Virus record (IMG/VR): IMGVR_UViG_3300044678_000489
Coordinates: 1 to 23,621 of that record
Direction: 5' to 3' (one strand)
Length of the DNA: 23,621 nt
Source: a virus
This document shows positions 14,833 through 23,499 of this stretch, in pieces (the first letter of the stretch is position 1; each line of letters begins with the position of its first letter). The position numbers and the translations under genes are program-made. The notes beneath the pieces were generated by a model that was not told the origin of the DNA, did no database searches, and was given only the letters and a program-made list of their open reading frames with translations.

Positions 14833-15352
14833 GTACCGCTCGCAGCAGCGGCAGATGCACGAGAAATACGACTACGGCACTGCGTCGCTGACGTACGCGC
14901 CGATGGTCGCGCAGATCATCAACGCCAACCGTGTCGGCGAACTGCTCGACTACGGCGCGGGGCGGATGAACCTGATGCGCGCCATCAGCGACCAGCGGAT
15001 GGTCAATCACCCGTTCCGCTATATCCCCTACGAGCCGTCCAACCCGGACTTCTCGGACCCGCCTGCGCCGGCCGAGATGGTGGCGTGCGTGGACGTGCTG
15101 GAGCACATCGAACCGGACTGCCTGGATGACGTGCTGGACGATCTCAAGCGCGTCACCAAGGGCATCGGGTTCTTTACGGTGGCGTGCGGGCCGGCGGCGA
15201 AGGTGTTGCCGGACGGCAGGAACGCGCACCTGATCCAAGAGCCGCCCGAGTGGTGGCTGCCGAAGCTGCTGGAGCGGTTCGACTTGTACACGTTCCAACG
15301 CATGCCGGGTGGCTTCGCGGTGTCGGTAGTCAGCAAGGACATGCCCGAGTGA
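14816..15352 (+). CDS. SAM-dependent methyltransferase (class I)
   Basis: The 178 residues start at GTG 14816. SAM-binding motif I is LLDYGAGRMNL (43-53), with an acidic-end motif YEPS at 72-75. The segment VACVDVLEHIEP (89-100) is the typical post-motif DVLEHI. The C-terminal part carries DGRNAHLIQEPPEWW, a block I associate with phage methyltransferases that accompany glycosyltransferases. The small size (about 180) fits a minimal Rossmann enzyme without an extra substrate domain. Placed between two glycosyltransferase genes with overlaps on both sides, it most simply methylates the sugar that they attach; nucleic acid or protein as substrate is less likely but not excluded. Confidence 0.82.
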   Translation: MLITDEYRSQQRQMHEKYDYGTASLTYAPMVAQIINANRVGELLDYGAGRMNLMRAISDQRMVNHPFRYIPYEPSNPDFSDPPAPAEMVACVDVLEHIEPDCLDDVLDDLKRVTKGIGFFTVACGPAAKVLPDGRNAHLIQEPPEWWLPKLLERFDLYTFQRMPGGFAVSVVSKDMPE

Positions 15353-16035
15353 TTCGCCTCTTTACCGGCCACGACGCGCGCGAGGAAGTCGGGACGTGGG
15401 TGTTTGCGTCGTCTGTCCTGCGTAACAGCAGCGTGCCCGTGCAGTTCATGCCGCTGTACAAGCCGGCGCTAGAAACGGCTTTCCGCGAGTCGTTCAAGGA
15501 AGGCACGAACGGCTTCACGATGTCGCGCTTCCTCATCCCGGCGCTCTGCGACTTCTCGGGCACGGCGATCTTCGCGGACGGCGCCGACATGGTGTGCCGT
15601 GGCGACCTTGCCGACCTCGACGCGCTGCGCGACCCGCAGTACGCGGTGCAGGTGGTCAAGCACGATTACGTGAGCCGCCATCAGCGCAAGTACATCGGCA
15701 CGCGGATGGAGGCGGGTAACTCGCACTACCCGCGCAAGAACTGGGCGTCTCTCATGCTCATCAACTGCGCGCATCCGGCGTGGCGCGAGATGACGCCCGG
15801 AGCGGTGGCGCGCTGGACGCTCGCCGAGCTGCTGCAACTGCGGTTTCTGCCCGACGCGCTGATTGGCTCGCTGCCGCTCCAGTGGAATTGGCTTTGCGAC
15901 GAATACGGCCCGTCCAGCGACGCAAAGATCCTGCACTGGACTGCGGGCATCCCCGGATTCCCCGCCTACGCCGACGCGCCGATGGCGCCCGCGTGGCGCA
16001 GCGCGCACGAGCGCATGAACTACGCGACGGACTGA
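15349..16035 (+). CDS. GT8-like phage glycosyltransferase
   Basis: The start is GTG 15349, overlapping the methyltransferase stop (GTGA), giving 228 residues. The N-terminus IRLFTGHDAREEVGTWVF is followed by TMSRFLIPALCDF and AIFADGADMVCRGDL (73-87), whose D77xxD80 resembles the metal- and nucleotide-sugar-binding DxD of GT-A enzymes. Later come HYPRKNWASLMLINC and a histidine-containing end KILHWTAGIPGFPAY, as in GT8-type folds. It probably transfers a hexose from a nucleotide sugar. It has no membrane segment, so it is cytoplasmic. It ends two bases before the adaptor gene, within the same transcript as head and tail genes. Confidence 0.82.
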   Translation: MIRLFTGHDAREEVGTWVFASSVLRNSSVPVQFMPLYKPALETAFRESFKEGTNGFTMSRFLIPALCDFSGTAIFADGADMVCRGDLADLDALRDPQYAVQVVKHDYVSRHQRKYIGTRMEAGNSHYPRKNWASLMLINCAHPAWREMTPGAVARWTLAELLQLRFLPDALIGSLPLQWNWLCDEYGPSSDAKILHWTAGIPGFPAYADAPMAPAWRSAHERMNYATD

Positions 16036-16036
16036 C

Positions 16037-16633
16037 ATGGCGATCACCAACTACCTAGAGTTGCGGCTAGAACTTGCCGAGCGCATAAACCGCAGCGACG
16101 TTGCGGGGCGTGCCGCGTCGGCGGTGGAGCTTGCCACTAAGCGGTTATCGCGCGAGTTGCGTCTGCCGGAGATGGAGAAGCTTGCCACCACGACGGTCAT
16201 CGCCGAGTGGACCGAGTTGCCCGACGACTTCCAGGAGATCCGCTCGATTTATGCGGGCGACGACGCGCTGGAGTACCGCACTCCGTGGCAGTTGCAGAGC
16301 ATGGCGCAGCGCACGTACCGGCCGCATGTGCCCGTCTACACCATTGCCGACATGTCGTTCCGCATCTACCCGACGCAGACCGACCTTGACGTGCGCGTCC
16401 TCTACTACGCAAGCATCCCCGCTCTGGTGAACGACACCGACACGAACTGGCTGCTGGACAAGTACCCGGACGTGTACGTGGAGTGCGGCATGGCAGACCT
16501 GAATCGCTGGGTCAAGGACTACGCGGCGGCGCGTGAGCATGAGGCGTACGTGCAGAAGTTCATCGAGGATTCCAAAGCGCGCAGCCGACGCATCGCTTAC
16601 GGCGCCGCGCCCATCGCTGTGAGGGTTGCGTAA
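16037..16633 (+). CDS. Head-to-tail adaptor protein
   Basis: This 198-residue, largely helical protein begins YLELRLELAERINRSDVA, continues with FVELATKRLSRELRL-like helix (VELATKRLSRELRLPEMEKL), then a beta section with LPDDFQEIRSIYAGDD and FRIYPTQTDLDVRVLYYASI. A C-terminal helical part reads YPDVYVECGMADLNRWVKDY. This order (helical bundle, beta insertion with YP, then long helices) is that of phage adaptors of the P22 gp4 / SU10 adaptor type, which form the ring under the portal. Size also fits. The placement after the capsid region and before nozzle genes supports it. Confidence 0.78.
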   Translation: MAITNYLELRLELAERINRSDVAGRAASAVELATKRLSRELRLPEMEKLATTTVIAEWTELPDDFQEIRSIYAGDDALEYRTPWQLQSMAQRTYRPHVPVYTIADMSFRIYPTQTDLDVRVLYYASIPALVNDTDTNWLLDKYPDVYVECGMADLNRWVKDYAAAREHEAYVQKFIEDSKARSRRIAYGAAPIAVRVA

Positions 16634-17610
16634 TGCCGTTCCAACTCGTTGCGGTCAAGCAGGCCAAGTCGTTCAGCCTGACGGGGCAAGCGTCGCCTCT
16701 GTCGCTGTCGTTCGACAGTTCAGTCGCAGCCGGTAGCACGATCGTCGTAATCGGATCGGCCATCGAGTCGACCGATCAAGCGGCGTTGCTTGGCACCGTG
16801 TCTGGCGGCTCGGCGACCTGGGGCAGCGCGACAAACACGCGCAGCGCGGGCGACTTCCTGCCGAACGTGTGTGCGGCAGTCGGCGTCAACGTATCGGCCG
16901 GCTCGCCAACTTTCACGATTCCGTTTACGACCAACGGCGTCGCGTCGACCAACTTCCGGTTCACCGGAATGCTGATCGAAGTTGAGAAAGTGCCGACTAG
17001 TGGCGTCGTTGCCAACACGGTGACGGGCACCAGCAGCGGCGCGGCCAGCACCAGTACATCGGCAACCGGCACGCTTGCGCAGACCGACAACCTTGTGATC
17101 TTGTGCGCGGGCGGTTGGTTTGGCGTGCCGGTGAATCCGGCGGGCTATACCGAGCGGCTGAACGTGCAAAACGGCTCGTTCATCGGCTGCCACGTCTCGA
17201 CCAAGAAAGTCACTGCGACGACGACGCAGACGGGCACGGTCAATCACGACACGGCGCCTGCTGCCAGCGCCATCATGCTGGTGCTGAAAGCCGCTGACGA
17301 CGCTGCGTTCCTTTACGAATTCCTGTTCCCGGCCACCGGCACCGGCTCGATGCCGTCGGCGCAAGGGACCATCCGGGCGGTCGTATCGCGTAACCGCGAT
17401 CCGTTCACGACCGGCACGTATGAGTATTACTCGTCGCTGACCGCAGAGTCGGGCACGGCACCGGGCGATGCGACATCGCGCCGCGTGCTGATCACTTCGG
17501 GCCTGCCTGCGGGGCTGTCGGTGTCCGACACGTTGCGGGCGTCTTTCGAGACGGCAGACGCATCGACGGGCGCGGTCGGCTGGATTCCGGGCACGGTAAA
17601 GGCGGTCTGA
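16633..17610 (+). CDS. Beta-sandwich virion or tail protein (325 aa)
   Basis: The ATG at 16633 overlaps the adaptor stop (TAATG). The first two thirds have strand patterns SPLSLSFDSSVAAGSTIVVIG, GSATWGSATN, FTGMLIEVEKVP and NLVILCAGGWFGVP, like bacterial and phage surface domains that wrap an aromatic-lined beta-sandwich. The final 110 residues (FLYEFLFPATGTGSMPSAQG, VLITSGLPAGLSVSDTL) may be a second small domain. It is very rich in Ser, Thr, Ala and Gly, without enzymatic motifs. It sits among short-tail genes, so a tail fibre or receptor-contact protein is the likeliest reading, at low certainty. Confidence 0.6.
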   Translation: MPFQLVAVKQAKSFSLTGQASPLSLSFDSSVAAGSTIVVIGSAIESTDQAALLGTVSGGSATWGSATNTRSAGDFLPNVCAAVGVNVSAGSPTFTIPFTTNGVASTNFRFTGMLIEVEKVPTSGVVANTVTGTSSGAASTSTSATGTLAQTDNLVILCAGGWFGVPVNPAGYTERLNVQNGSFIGCHVSTKKVTATTTQTGTVNHDTAPAASAIMLVLKAADDAAFLYEFLFPATGTGSMPSAQGTIRAVVSRNRDPFTTGTYEYYSSLTAESGTAPGDATSRRVLITSGLPAGLSVSDTLRASFETADASTGAVGWIPGTVKAV

Positions 17611-17611
17611 C

Positions 17612-18943
17612 ATGGCCGTCGATTACATCGCGATCATCCGCGACGACAACACGCTTTTCCACGACGGCCCGTCGGGCGTCTTGGAAGTGCTGCAAGGCTG
17701 GGGATCGGGTGCGTCGCCGCCCGAGACGACCGCGCAGCCGTCCGGGTGGACATCGTACGTGCCGTGGGCGCACTTGATGCGCGATGCGACGGGCGCTCAA
17801 GCCGCGCTGTCGGCGGCCGATGCTGGCCGTCCGTGGCGCGACACGCGGGCGCGACTCGGGAACAGCGCCGTCAATTCCCGCATTCACGCCCGGCATCAGC
17901 AGATGCTATGGCTGCTCAATAACGGGCAATGGGTAACGGGCTACTACGGCGACCAGTTTGGCGACGTGGTGTACCCGTTCGATTGGCTGGAGAACAACCA
18001 GTCAACGATGCCGCAACCGAACTTCCGGCGTTTCCATGAGGGCGGCGGTTCGTCTATCCGCGCGATCTCGCTCGCCAACGACACGCGCAACCCGTCGAAC
18101 CCGAATCAGTGGCGAGATTGGCAGTGGCACCCGTTTGGCTCGCGCGAGTTGGTGCCGTCGGGTTGGGTCGGCGCGCTGTCCTGCTTCTTCGCGCGGCGCA
18201 TCGTTGACGACCCGGGCGGCCCGGATGACCGCGATTTGATGAACGTCTTGGGCGGCTGTTCATGGGATTGGTACTTGTCGCAAGTGCTGGCGCAGCCGCC
18301 CGCGCAGGGCGTCAACGTGCTGTATGGCGGCTTCTCGCGGCTCAAGTACCTGACGAACGACTGGCAACTGTTCGCCAATACGAACCTGACGGAAGCGCAA
18401 CTGCGGGCCAACCCGCCGCCGATTACGGGGCTGGACTTGCTGGAGGTGGACACGACGACGCCGCCCGTGGTAGTGCCGCCTGTGCCGACCTTCTCGCGCG
18501 GTCGCTGGCTGACGCGGTTGTCGGGCGGAAAGGGGCAGTGGTTTACGAAGGACCCGCAGCTTGCCGAGAAAGCGGTGTGGGAGCAGCCCGCGCCGACTGC
18601 GACGGTGAACATCGGTGCGACCACGACAATTTCGCCGCAAGTGACGAACCCCGGCGTACCAGCCGCGACGTTCACCAAGCAATCGGGGCCGGCGTGGGCG
18701 ACGGTGAACGCGTCCACGGGCGTTGTGACGTTGACCAGCATTGCGGGGCCGGCCGGCACGCAGACAGTCGTCGTGCGGGCGTCCAACGCCTCGGGCAACG
18801 CCGACTTGTCGATCGTGCTGACGGTGCGCGATGCCTCGGTCGTGACGCCGCCCGATCCGCCGCCCGATCCGACGCCGTCGGAGTGGACGCGCATTCCGCG
18901 TGACGCGGAGGTTTGGATTCGCGTTCCTCGAGGTTCGTCGTGA
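17612..18943 (+). CDS. Tail-associated protein with Ig-like C-terminal domain
   Basis: The 443-residue protein starts one base after the previous stop. The N-terminal 270 residues form a globular region with many Trp and Asp (WAHLMRDATGAQAALSAADA, WLLNNGQWVTGYYGDQFGD, WDWYLSQVLAQPP) that I cannot assign. After a proline/valine linker (PPVVVPPVPTFSRGRW), residues about 330-410 resemble a putative Ig-like or cadherin-like repeat (AATFTKQSGPAWATVNASTG, then VVVRASNASGNADLSIVLTV). The end is a proline-rich segment and a short TRIPRDAEVWIRVP motif. It is likely part of the tail or an adhesin. It overlaps the nozzle gene by four bases (GTGA). Confidence 0.6.
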   Translation: MAVDYIAIIRDDNTLFHDGPSGVLEVLQGWGSGASPPETTAQPSGWTSYVPWAHLMRDATGAQAALSAADAGRPWRDTRARLGNSAVNSRIHARHQQMLWLLNNGQWVTGYYGDQFGDVVYPFDWLENNQSTMPQPNFRRFHEGGGSSIRAISLANDTRNPSNPNQWRDWQWHPFGSRELVPSGWVGALSCFFARRIVDDPGGPDDRDLMNVLGGCSWDWYLSQVLAQPPAQGVNVLYGGFSRLKYLTNDWQLFANTNLTEAQLRANPPPITGLDLLEVDTTTPPVVVPPVPTFSRGRWLTRLSGGKGQWFTKDPQLAEKAVWEQPAPTATVNIGATTTISPQVTNPGVPAATFTKQSGPAWATVNASTGVVTLTSIAGPAGTQTVVVRASNASGNADLSIVLTVRDASVVTPPDPPPDPTPSEWTRIPRDAEVWIRVPRGSS

Positions 18944-20376
18944 CGCCAAACATTCCGATTGCGGCCTGGGCGCCGGATGGCGACCCGACGATCCCTGGCG
19001 TGATGATGGAAGTCGAGAACCTGCGGCCGACGCTGCGTGGGTATGCGCCCGAGTTCTCGATGAGTTCGTCCGGGGACTACGCAGTGACGCTCGGCGCCGA
19101 GCCGCTGACGACCGATGTCATCCGCGATCAGATCGGCAACGTGCGGACAATTTTCTGCACGACGACGACGATTCAGTACATCGAGCCGGCGACCACGTCG
19201 GTCGTGGATCGTACGCGTAGCGGCGGCGGCTATGCGGCGGCGTCTGCGGCGTCGCCGTGGCGCTTTGCGTCGTTTGGTAACGCAACGCTTGCCTGCCATC
19301 CGGCCAACCCGCTACAGGGCACCGCGCAAATCGGCACGACGGCGTTTTCCAACGTGTCGGGCGCCCCGCAAGCGACGACGATCGCGTGCAACCGAAACTT
19401 CGTGGTCATCGCCAACTTTGGCGGCGGCGGCTCGACGGACGCGGCGGGCTGGCGCTGCTCGGCGTTGGAGGACTACACCGATTGGGCGGTGGACATCGCG
19501 ACGCAGGCGGCGGGCGGCACGCTGACCGCAACACCCGGTCCGATCGTGCGTCTGATTGCGTGGCGCGACTACATTCTCGCGTTCAAGGGCACGTCGTTCT
19601 ATCGCGGGCAGTACGTCGGCGCGGCGGCCAATACGTTTTCGTGGCCGGTGGTTAGCACGAACGTCGGGCTGATTGCACACGACGCTATCTGCGAGGCCAA
19701 TGGCGTGCTGTACTGGATTGCTCAGGACGGCGTCTATCGGTGGGCCGGCGATGCGGTCGAGCGCATCCGCAGCGCGCCGTGGGGCTGGATGAACCGGCTA
19801 GCGGTCTTTCCAGGCACGGCGCTTTACTACGCTCGCGCGGTGTGGGATCCGGTAAACAGACTGGTCCGGTTTGTCATCAAGTTCCCCGGTGACATCACCA
19901 GCTACGTCGTGTCGTACCACCCTGACACTGACCGCTGGGGCTACTCGACGGTCGCCGCATATCAGCCGGTTTGGATCGTCGGGCGCACTGCGCCGTCTCC
20001 CGAAGCGCCGAGTGGCGACACGTCGTGGCCGTTGCAGATTGGCTGGGTCGCGTCGGCGGATTTGACGGTTAAGAAGCAGGGCGGCACGCCGGGCGAATCG
20101 TCATTCACGACGGGCGACATCGGCGACGACGATGAAGGGTTCACGCTTGAGCAGGCGCGCGTGCGCTACCTATCGACGCCCACGACCTCGACCGCGACGC
20201 ACTCCACGCGCGACACGCTGGACGAGGCGCTGACGGTTCGCACGACAAACGACCGCGTAGACGGCAAGTACGACTTGTCGCATAACGCGCGCTGGCATCG
20301 CGTCAAGTTCACGCAAACCGGGCGCTACGAGGCGACGGGCTTCCGCGTGGGCATGCCGAAGAGTGGCAAGCGATGA
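18940..20376 (+). CDS. Short-tail nozzle / P22 gp10-like beta-propeller protein
   Basis: The GTG at 18940 overlaps the previous stop and has CGAGG six bases upstream (18929-18933); a longer start at 18913 is less likely. The 478 residues contain repeated WD- or YWVD-type blades: YILAFKGTSFYRGQYVG, GVLYWIAQDGVYRWAGD, ALYYARAVWDPVNRLVRFVI, VSYHPDTDRWGYST. P22 gp10 and related tail nozzles have this six-blade layout and size, and a C-terminal extension like the one here (LSHNARWHRVKFTQTGRYEA). They close the tail channel and hold the packaged DNA. Its position after the adaptor and before the ejection proteins agrees. Confidence 0.78.
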   Translation: MTPNIPIAAWAPDGDPTIPGVMMEVENLRPTLRGYAPEFSMSSSGDYAVTLGAEPLTTDVIRDQIGNVRTIFCTTTTIQYIEPATTSVVDRTRSGGGYAAASAASPWRFASFGNATLACHPANPLQGTAQIGTTAFSNVSGAPQATTIACNRNFVVIANFGGGGSTDAAGWRCSALEDYTDWAVDIATQAAGGTLTATPGPIVRLIAWRDYILAFKGTSFYRGQYVGAAANTFSWPVVSTNVGLIAHDAICEANGVLYWIAQDGVYRWAGDAVERIRSAPWGWMNRLAVFPGTALYYARAVWDPVNRLVRFVIKFPGDITSYVVSYHPDTDRWGYSTVAAYQPVWIVGRTAPSPEAPSGDTSWPLQIGWVASADLTVKKQGGTPGESSFTTGDIGDDDEGFTLEQARVRYLSTPTTSTATHSTRDTLDEALTVRTTNDRVDGKYDLSHNARWHRVKFTQTGRYEATGFRVGMPKSGKR

Positions 20377-20627
20377 GCCGCGTCAACATCGAGGGCCGCA
20401 TCGACGCGCTTCCGCTGGAGGTGCAGGAAGTCATGCGCGACATCGTGGCGGAACTGAACGACCTGACGCGCCGAATAGGCCGCGGGCCGGGCACGCCCGA
20501 GAACCGCATCGTTGGCTACCGGGGCGACCTGTGGCAGCGCACGGACGGCGGTGCAGCGAAGCAGATGATCTACGTGTTTGAAGGCACCGACGGCACGACG
20601 ACCGGCTGGCAGCAGTTGAGGACTTGA
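20373..20627 (+). CDS. Small tail protein with a GW-type C-terminal motif (84 aa)
   Basis: The ATG at 20373 overlaps the nozzle stop (ATGA). The N-terminal half is a short helix pair (IDALPLEVQEVMRDIVAELN). The C-terminal half, RGDLWQRTDGGAAKQMIYVF then GTDGTTTGWQQL, has the pattern seen at the ends of phage fibre and tail proteins (polar beta hairpin ending TGW plus a hydrophobic). It is probably a component or accessory of the tail tip. It fits its gap exactly and has no other reading. Function beyond that is not known. Confidence 0.65.
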   Translation: MSRVNIEGRIDALPLEVQEVMRDIVAELNDLTRRIGRGPGTPENRIVGYRGDLWQRTDGGAAKQMIYVFEGTDGTTTGWQQLRT

Positions 20628-20628
20628 G

Positions 20629-21996
20629 ATGACTTACGACGAAATGCTGCGGCTCATCAACCCGCAGAACGCGTACACCTTCAACCAGCAGACCGGCGGC
20701 GGCTCCGAGGGCTTCACGTCCACGCCGACCACGGTGCCGGGCGCGTACCTGATGGACCCGTCGAATCCGATGGGCGGTTACGTGTGGGATGGCGGCGGCG
20801 GTGCGCTGCAAAGCGTCATCCCGCGCGATGGCGGCGGCGTCGACTGGACGCAGTACGGTGCGGGCGGGCAGAACCTCGGCAGCGGCTTCTCGCAGGACAC
20901 GTCGAACTGGTACGACTCGCTGCTGCGGGCCGGCTTGGTGCTGGGCGGCGGGGCGCTGGCGGGCAACTTCCTCGCGCCTGCGCTGATGGGTGGCGGTGCG
21001 GCGGCGTCTGGCGGTGCGGCTGCGGCCCCGGCTGCGGCCACTGCCGGCTCGTCGATGACGCCGGGAATCGGTGCAGCCATTGCGGGCGCGGGCGCGGCCG
21101 AGACGCTGCCGGGCATCGCGGGGGCCGCTGGCGCGGCAGGCGCCGCCGGGGCCGCTGGCGGTGCGACGGACTGGTCGCGGCTGCTGTCCAATCCGACGCT
21201 GCTGGGCGCAGGACTCGGCGCGGTGGCGGGCATCGCGGGCAATGGCGACATGAACTCGTCGCAGAGCACGTCGTCAAGCAACACGCAGGGGCTCGCGCCG
21301 TGGTTGCAAGGCCACGCGTCGGACTTCGTGAACCGCGCCGGCATGATGTCGTACCTGCCGCAGTTCCAGACGAACAGCGCGCTGGACACCGGGCGCGGGC
21401 TGCTGTCGAACACCGCGACGCAAGGCGACCCGTTGGTGAACGCGGCGCGCGCGCAGCAGCAGAACGTCATCGGTGGCGGGATGCTCAACAGCAACCCGTA
21501 CCTTAACCAAGTGGCGAGCGACATCGGCGACCGCATGGGCGAGGCATACGCGACGGGCACGCGGGCCGGCACATTCTCGGCGTTCAACAACGACGGCAAC
21601 TCGGTGCTTGGCAAGTCGGCCTTTGGGCAGACGCTTGGCAACCAGGACCGTGCGTTCGGCGACTCGCTGGGCGCCACGATGTCGAACCTGTTCGCGAACA
21701 ACTACAACCAGGAGCGCAGCGCGCAGGACAACGCTTCGCGCGCGTCGCTCGGGTTCGGGCAGTTCGCCACGAACAACGCGCAGAACCTTTACAACATGGG
21801 CACGCAAGATTGGCAGCGCCCGTTCAGCGCGCTCCAGTTCTACGGCAACGCGATCAATCCCGCGTTCGGCTCGCAGACGACGGGCACCGGCACGCAGACG
21901 CAGAACATCCAGGCTCCGAACTCGTGGCTCGCGGGGGCCGGTGGCGCTGCACTTGGCGCTGGGATGGCGCGCAGCATCTTCCCCCCGGTGAGGTAA
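20629..21996 (+). CDS. Gly/Ala-rich internal virion (ejection) protein
   Basis: This 455-residue protein starts at ATG 20629 with GAGG seven bases upstream (20618-20621). It has a polar N-terminus with Gly runs, then a long Ala/Gly-rich hydrophobic region from about 100 to 205 (GGGALAGNFLAPALMGGGAA, AGAAGAAGAAGAAGGATDWS). An Asn/Gln/Gly-rich helical remainder follows (LNQVASDIGDRMGEAYATGT, SLGATMSNLFANNYNQERSA). Hydrophobic Gly/Ala stretches of this kind occur in podovirus internal proteins that enter the host envelope with the DNA. The gene lies after the tail genes, in the usual place for ejection proteins. Confidence 0.7.
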   Translation: MTYDEMLRLINPQNAYTFNQQTGGGSEGFTSTPTTVPGAYLMDPSNPMGGYVWDGGGGALQSVIPRDGGGVDWTQYGAGGQNLGSGFSQDTSNWYDSLLRAGLVLGGGALAGNFLAPALMGGGAAASGGAAAAPAAATAGSSMTPGIGAAIAGAGAAETLPGIAGAAGAAGAAGAAGGATDWSRLLSNPTLLGAGLGAVAGIAGNGDMNSSQSTSSSNTQGLAPWLQGHASDFVNRAGMMSYLPQFQTNSALDTGRGLLSNTATQGDPLVNAARAQQQNVIGGGMLNSNPYLNQVASDIGDRMGEAYATGTRAGTFSAFNNDGNSVLGKSAFGQTLGNQDRAFGDSLGATMSNLFANNYNQERSAQDNASRASLGFGQFATNNAQNLYNMGTQDWQRPFSALQFYGNAINPAFGSQTTGTGTQTQNIQAPNSWLAGAGGAALGAGMARSIFPPVR

Positions 21997-21999
21997 GAC

Positions 22000-23499
22000 A
22001 TGGCTGGACTTCTCGACGGGGGCTACAGCCCCGACCCGCTGGCGATGGGCCTGCTCGGCATGGGCGGCGCGCTGCTGACGCCGCGTCAACTCGGCGGCGG
22101 CATCGGCCCGGCCATGAACGCGTTCTCGCAGCAGGCGATGCAGGCGCAGATGCTCAAGCGGCAGATGGCGCAGGATGCCAACCGCGAAAAACTGACCGAA
22201 GCGCAGATCAAGCGTTTCGAGTCCGACGCGCTGAAAGACGCTGCCGACATGGATGCTCGCAGGCGCAAGGAAGCCCGCGACGAGGAAATGCGGCAAATGG
22301 TGCTGCGGATGTTCGGTCCGCAGTCGGGCGCCACCAACGCGCTTGCGACCGGCGCGCAGCAGGGTAGCGTCGGGCCGACCGTCGCCAACCAGCAGCGGAT
22401 GGCAGGCGGCCAGCAGGGCGGATTTCCGCTGTCGCTGAACGACGTAGTGGCACTCAAGGCTGCGGGCGGCCCGGACTTGCTGGAGGCGTTGAAGTTCGCC
22501 AAGACCCCGCAGAAGCGCGAAGGCGGCAGCACCTACATCGACAACGTGACGGGCGCGGAAACGTTCCAGCCGCGCATCCCCGAGGGCATGTCTCTGTCGG
22601 GCGGCGTGGCGTCTCCCGTGCCGGGCTACCTCTCGTCGCTCGGGCAGATCACCGACACGCAGGAAGCGGCAAAAGCGGCATACGGTCCGCCGATCCGCAT
22701 TCCGACCGCCGATGGCCGCGAGCAGATGGTGTCGCCGCTGGAGTTTGCGCGCAGTCGTGGCGCGGCCCCTGCTGCGGCTGGCGGTGCGATCCCGGGCGCG
22801 GCGCCGACGGGCGGAGCGGGTCGTCTGCCGCCCGGCGCGGGGCAAGGCTCGCCCGATACGCGCGCGTCGATCTTGAACGCCGAACTGCGCAAAGCAATCA
22901 CGGCGGGCGACCCGGACACTGCGGCGTCGGTGGAGCGCGAACTGGACGCGCTGCTGCGTCGTCCGCCTAGCGTCGGGCAGTCGAATGCTGTCAAGCAGGC
23001 TGAGGAAGTCCGTAGGCAGCGGGCGACTGCTACTGCGGGTCTCGATGTGAAAGGCGCGGAAGGTGCGCGCGAGCAGGCGTCCGGTGCAAAGAACGTGGCG
23101 GCGCTTGCCGAGGAGATCGAGAAGCTGATCGGCGACCCGAAGAACCCGATGGTGTACGGCAACTCGCCGGCCGACAGGTTTGCAATGGGGCTGAACAAGG
23201 TCGGCGGCAACGAAACGCAGAAAGCCGTCAACACCAACCAAGTCCGCAGGCTTGGTCAGCAGCTTGTGCTTGCGCGCGGTTCGCTTGGTGCGGGCGTGTC
23301 GGTGGCGGACGCGGAGCGGTACGACAAAGCGGCCGGCGACTTCTCCAAGGCGCAGACCGTGCCCGACATGCTGGCGTCGGTGCAGACGATGAAGGAGATC
23401 GCCAAGAAGTATTCGGAGTCGGCCTCCGAGGCTCGGCAGCAACTTGAAGGCGGGCAGAAAGTGCGCCGCTATAACCCCAAAACCGACAGGTTTGAGTGA
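22000..23499 (+). CDS. Internal virion (ejection) protein, helical
   Basis: The start is ATG 22000, with GAGG at 21990-21993 six bases upstream. Of 499 residues, the first 45 are hydrophobic and Gly-rich (MGLLGMGGALLTPRQLGGGI); about 45-105 is a charged coiled coil (AQDANREKLTEAQIKRFESD). The middle is low-complexity and Gly/Ala/Pro-rich, and about 285-480 is again helical (LNAELRKAITAGDPDTAASV). The end is RRYNPKTDRFE, typical of phage internal core proteins. It lacks a clear enzymatic motif. It would be one of two or three proteins forming the ejected channel. It overlaps the next gene by one base (TGATG). Confidence 0.7.
   Translation: MAGLLDGGYSPDPLAMGLLGMGGALLTPRQLGGGIGPAMNAFSQQAMQAQMLKRQMAQDANREKLTEAQIKRFESDALKDAADMDARRRKEARDEEMRQMVLRMFGPQSGATNALATGAQQGSVGPTVANQQRMAGGQQGGFPLSLNDVVALKAAGGPDLLEALKFAKTPQKREGGSTYIDNVTGAETFQPRIPEGMSLSGGVASPVPGYLSSLGQITDTQEAAKAAYGPPIRIPTADGREQMVSPLEFARSRGAAPAAAGGAIPGAAPTGGAGRLPPGAGQGSPDTRASILNAELRKAITAGDPDTAASVERELDALLRRPPSVGQSNAVKQAEEVRRQRATATAGLDVKGAEGAREQASGAKNVAALAEEIEKLIGDPKNPMVYGNSPADRFAMGLNKVGGNETQKAVNTNQVRRLGQQLVLARGSLGAGVSVADAERYDKAAGDFSKAQTVPDMLASVQTMKEIAKKYSESASEARQQLEGGQKVRRYNPKTDRFE

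Noticed and set aside
21274-23442. A 722-codon open frame on the minus strand
   Set aside because: It runs antisense to two well-supported virion genes. It is very rich in Arg, His and Leu, as expected from the complement of GC-rich codons, and has no recognisable motif.
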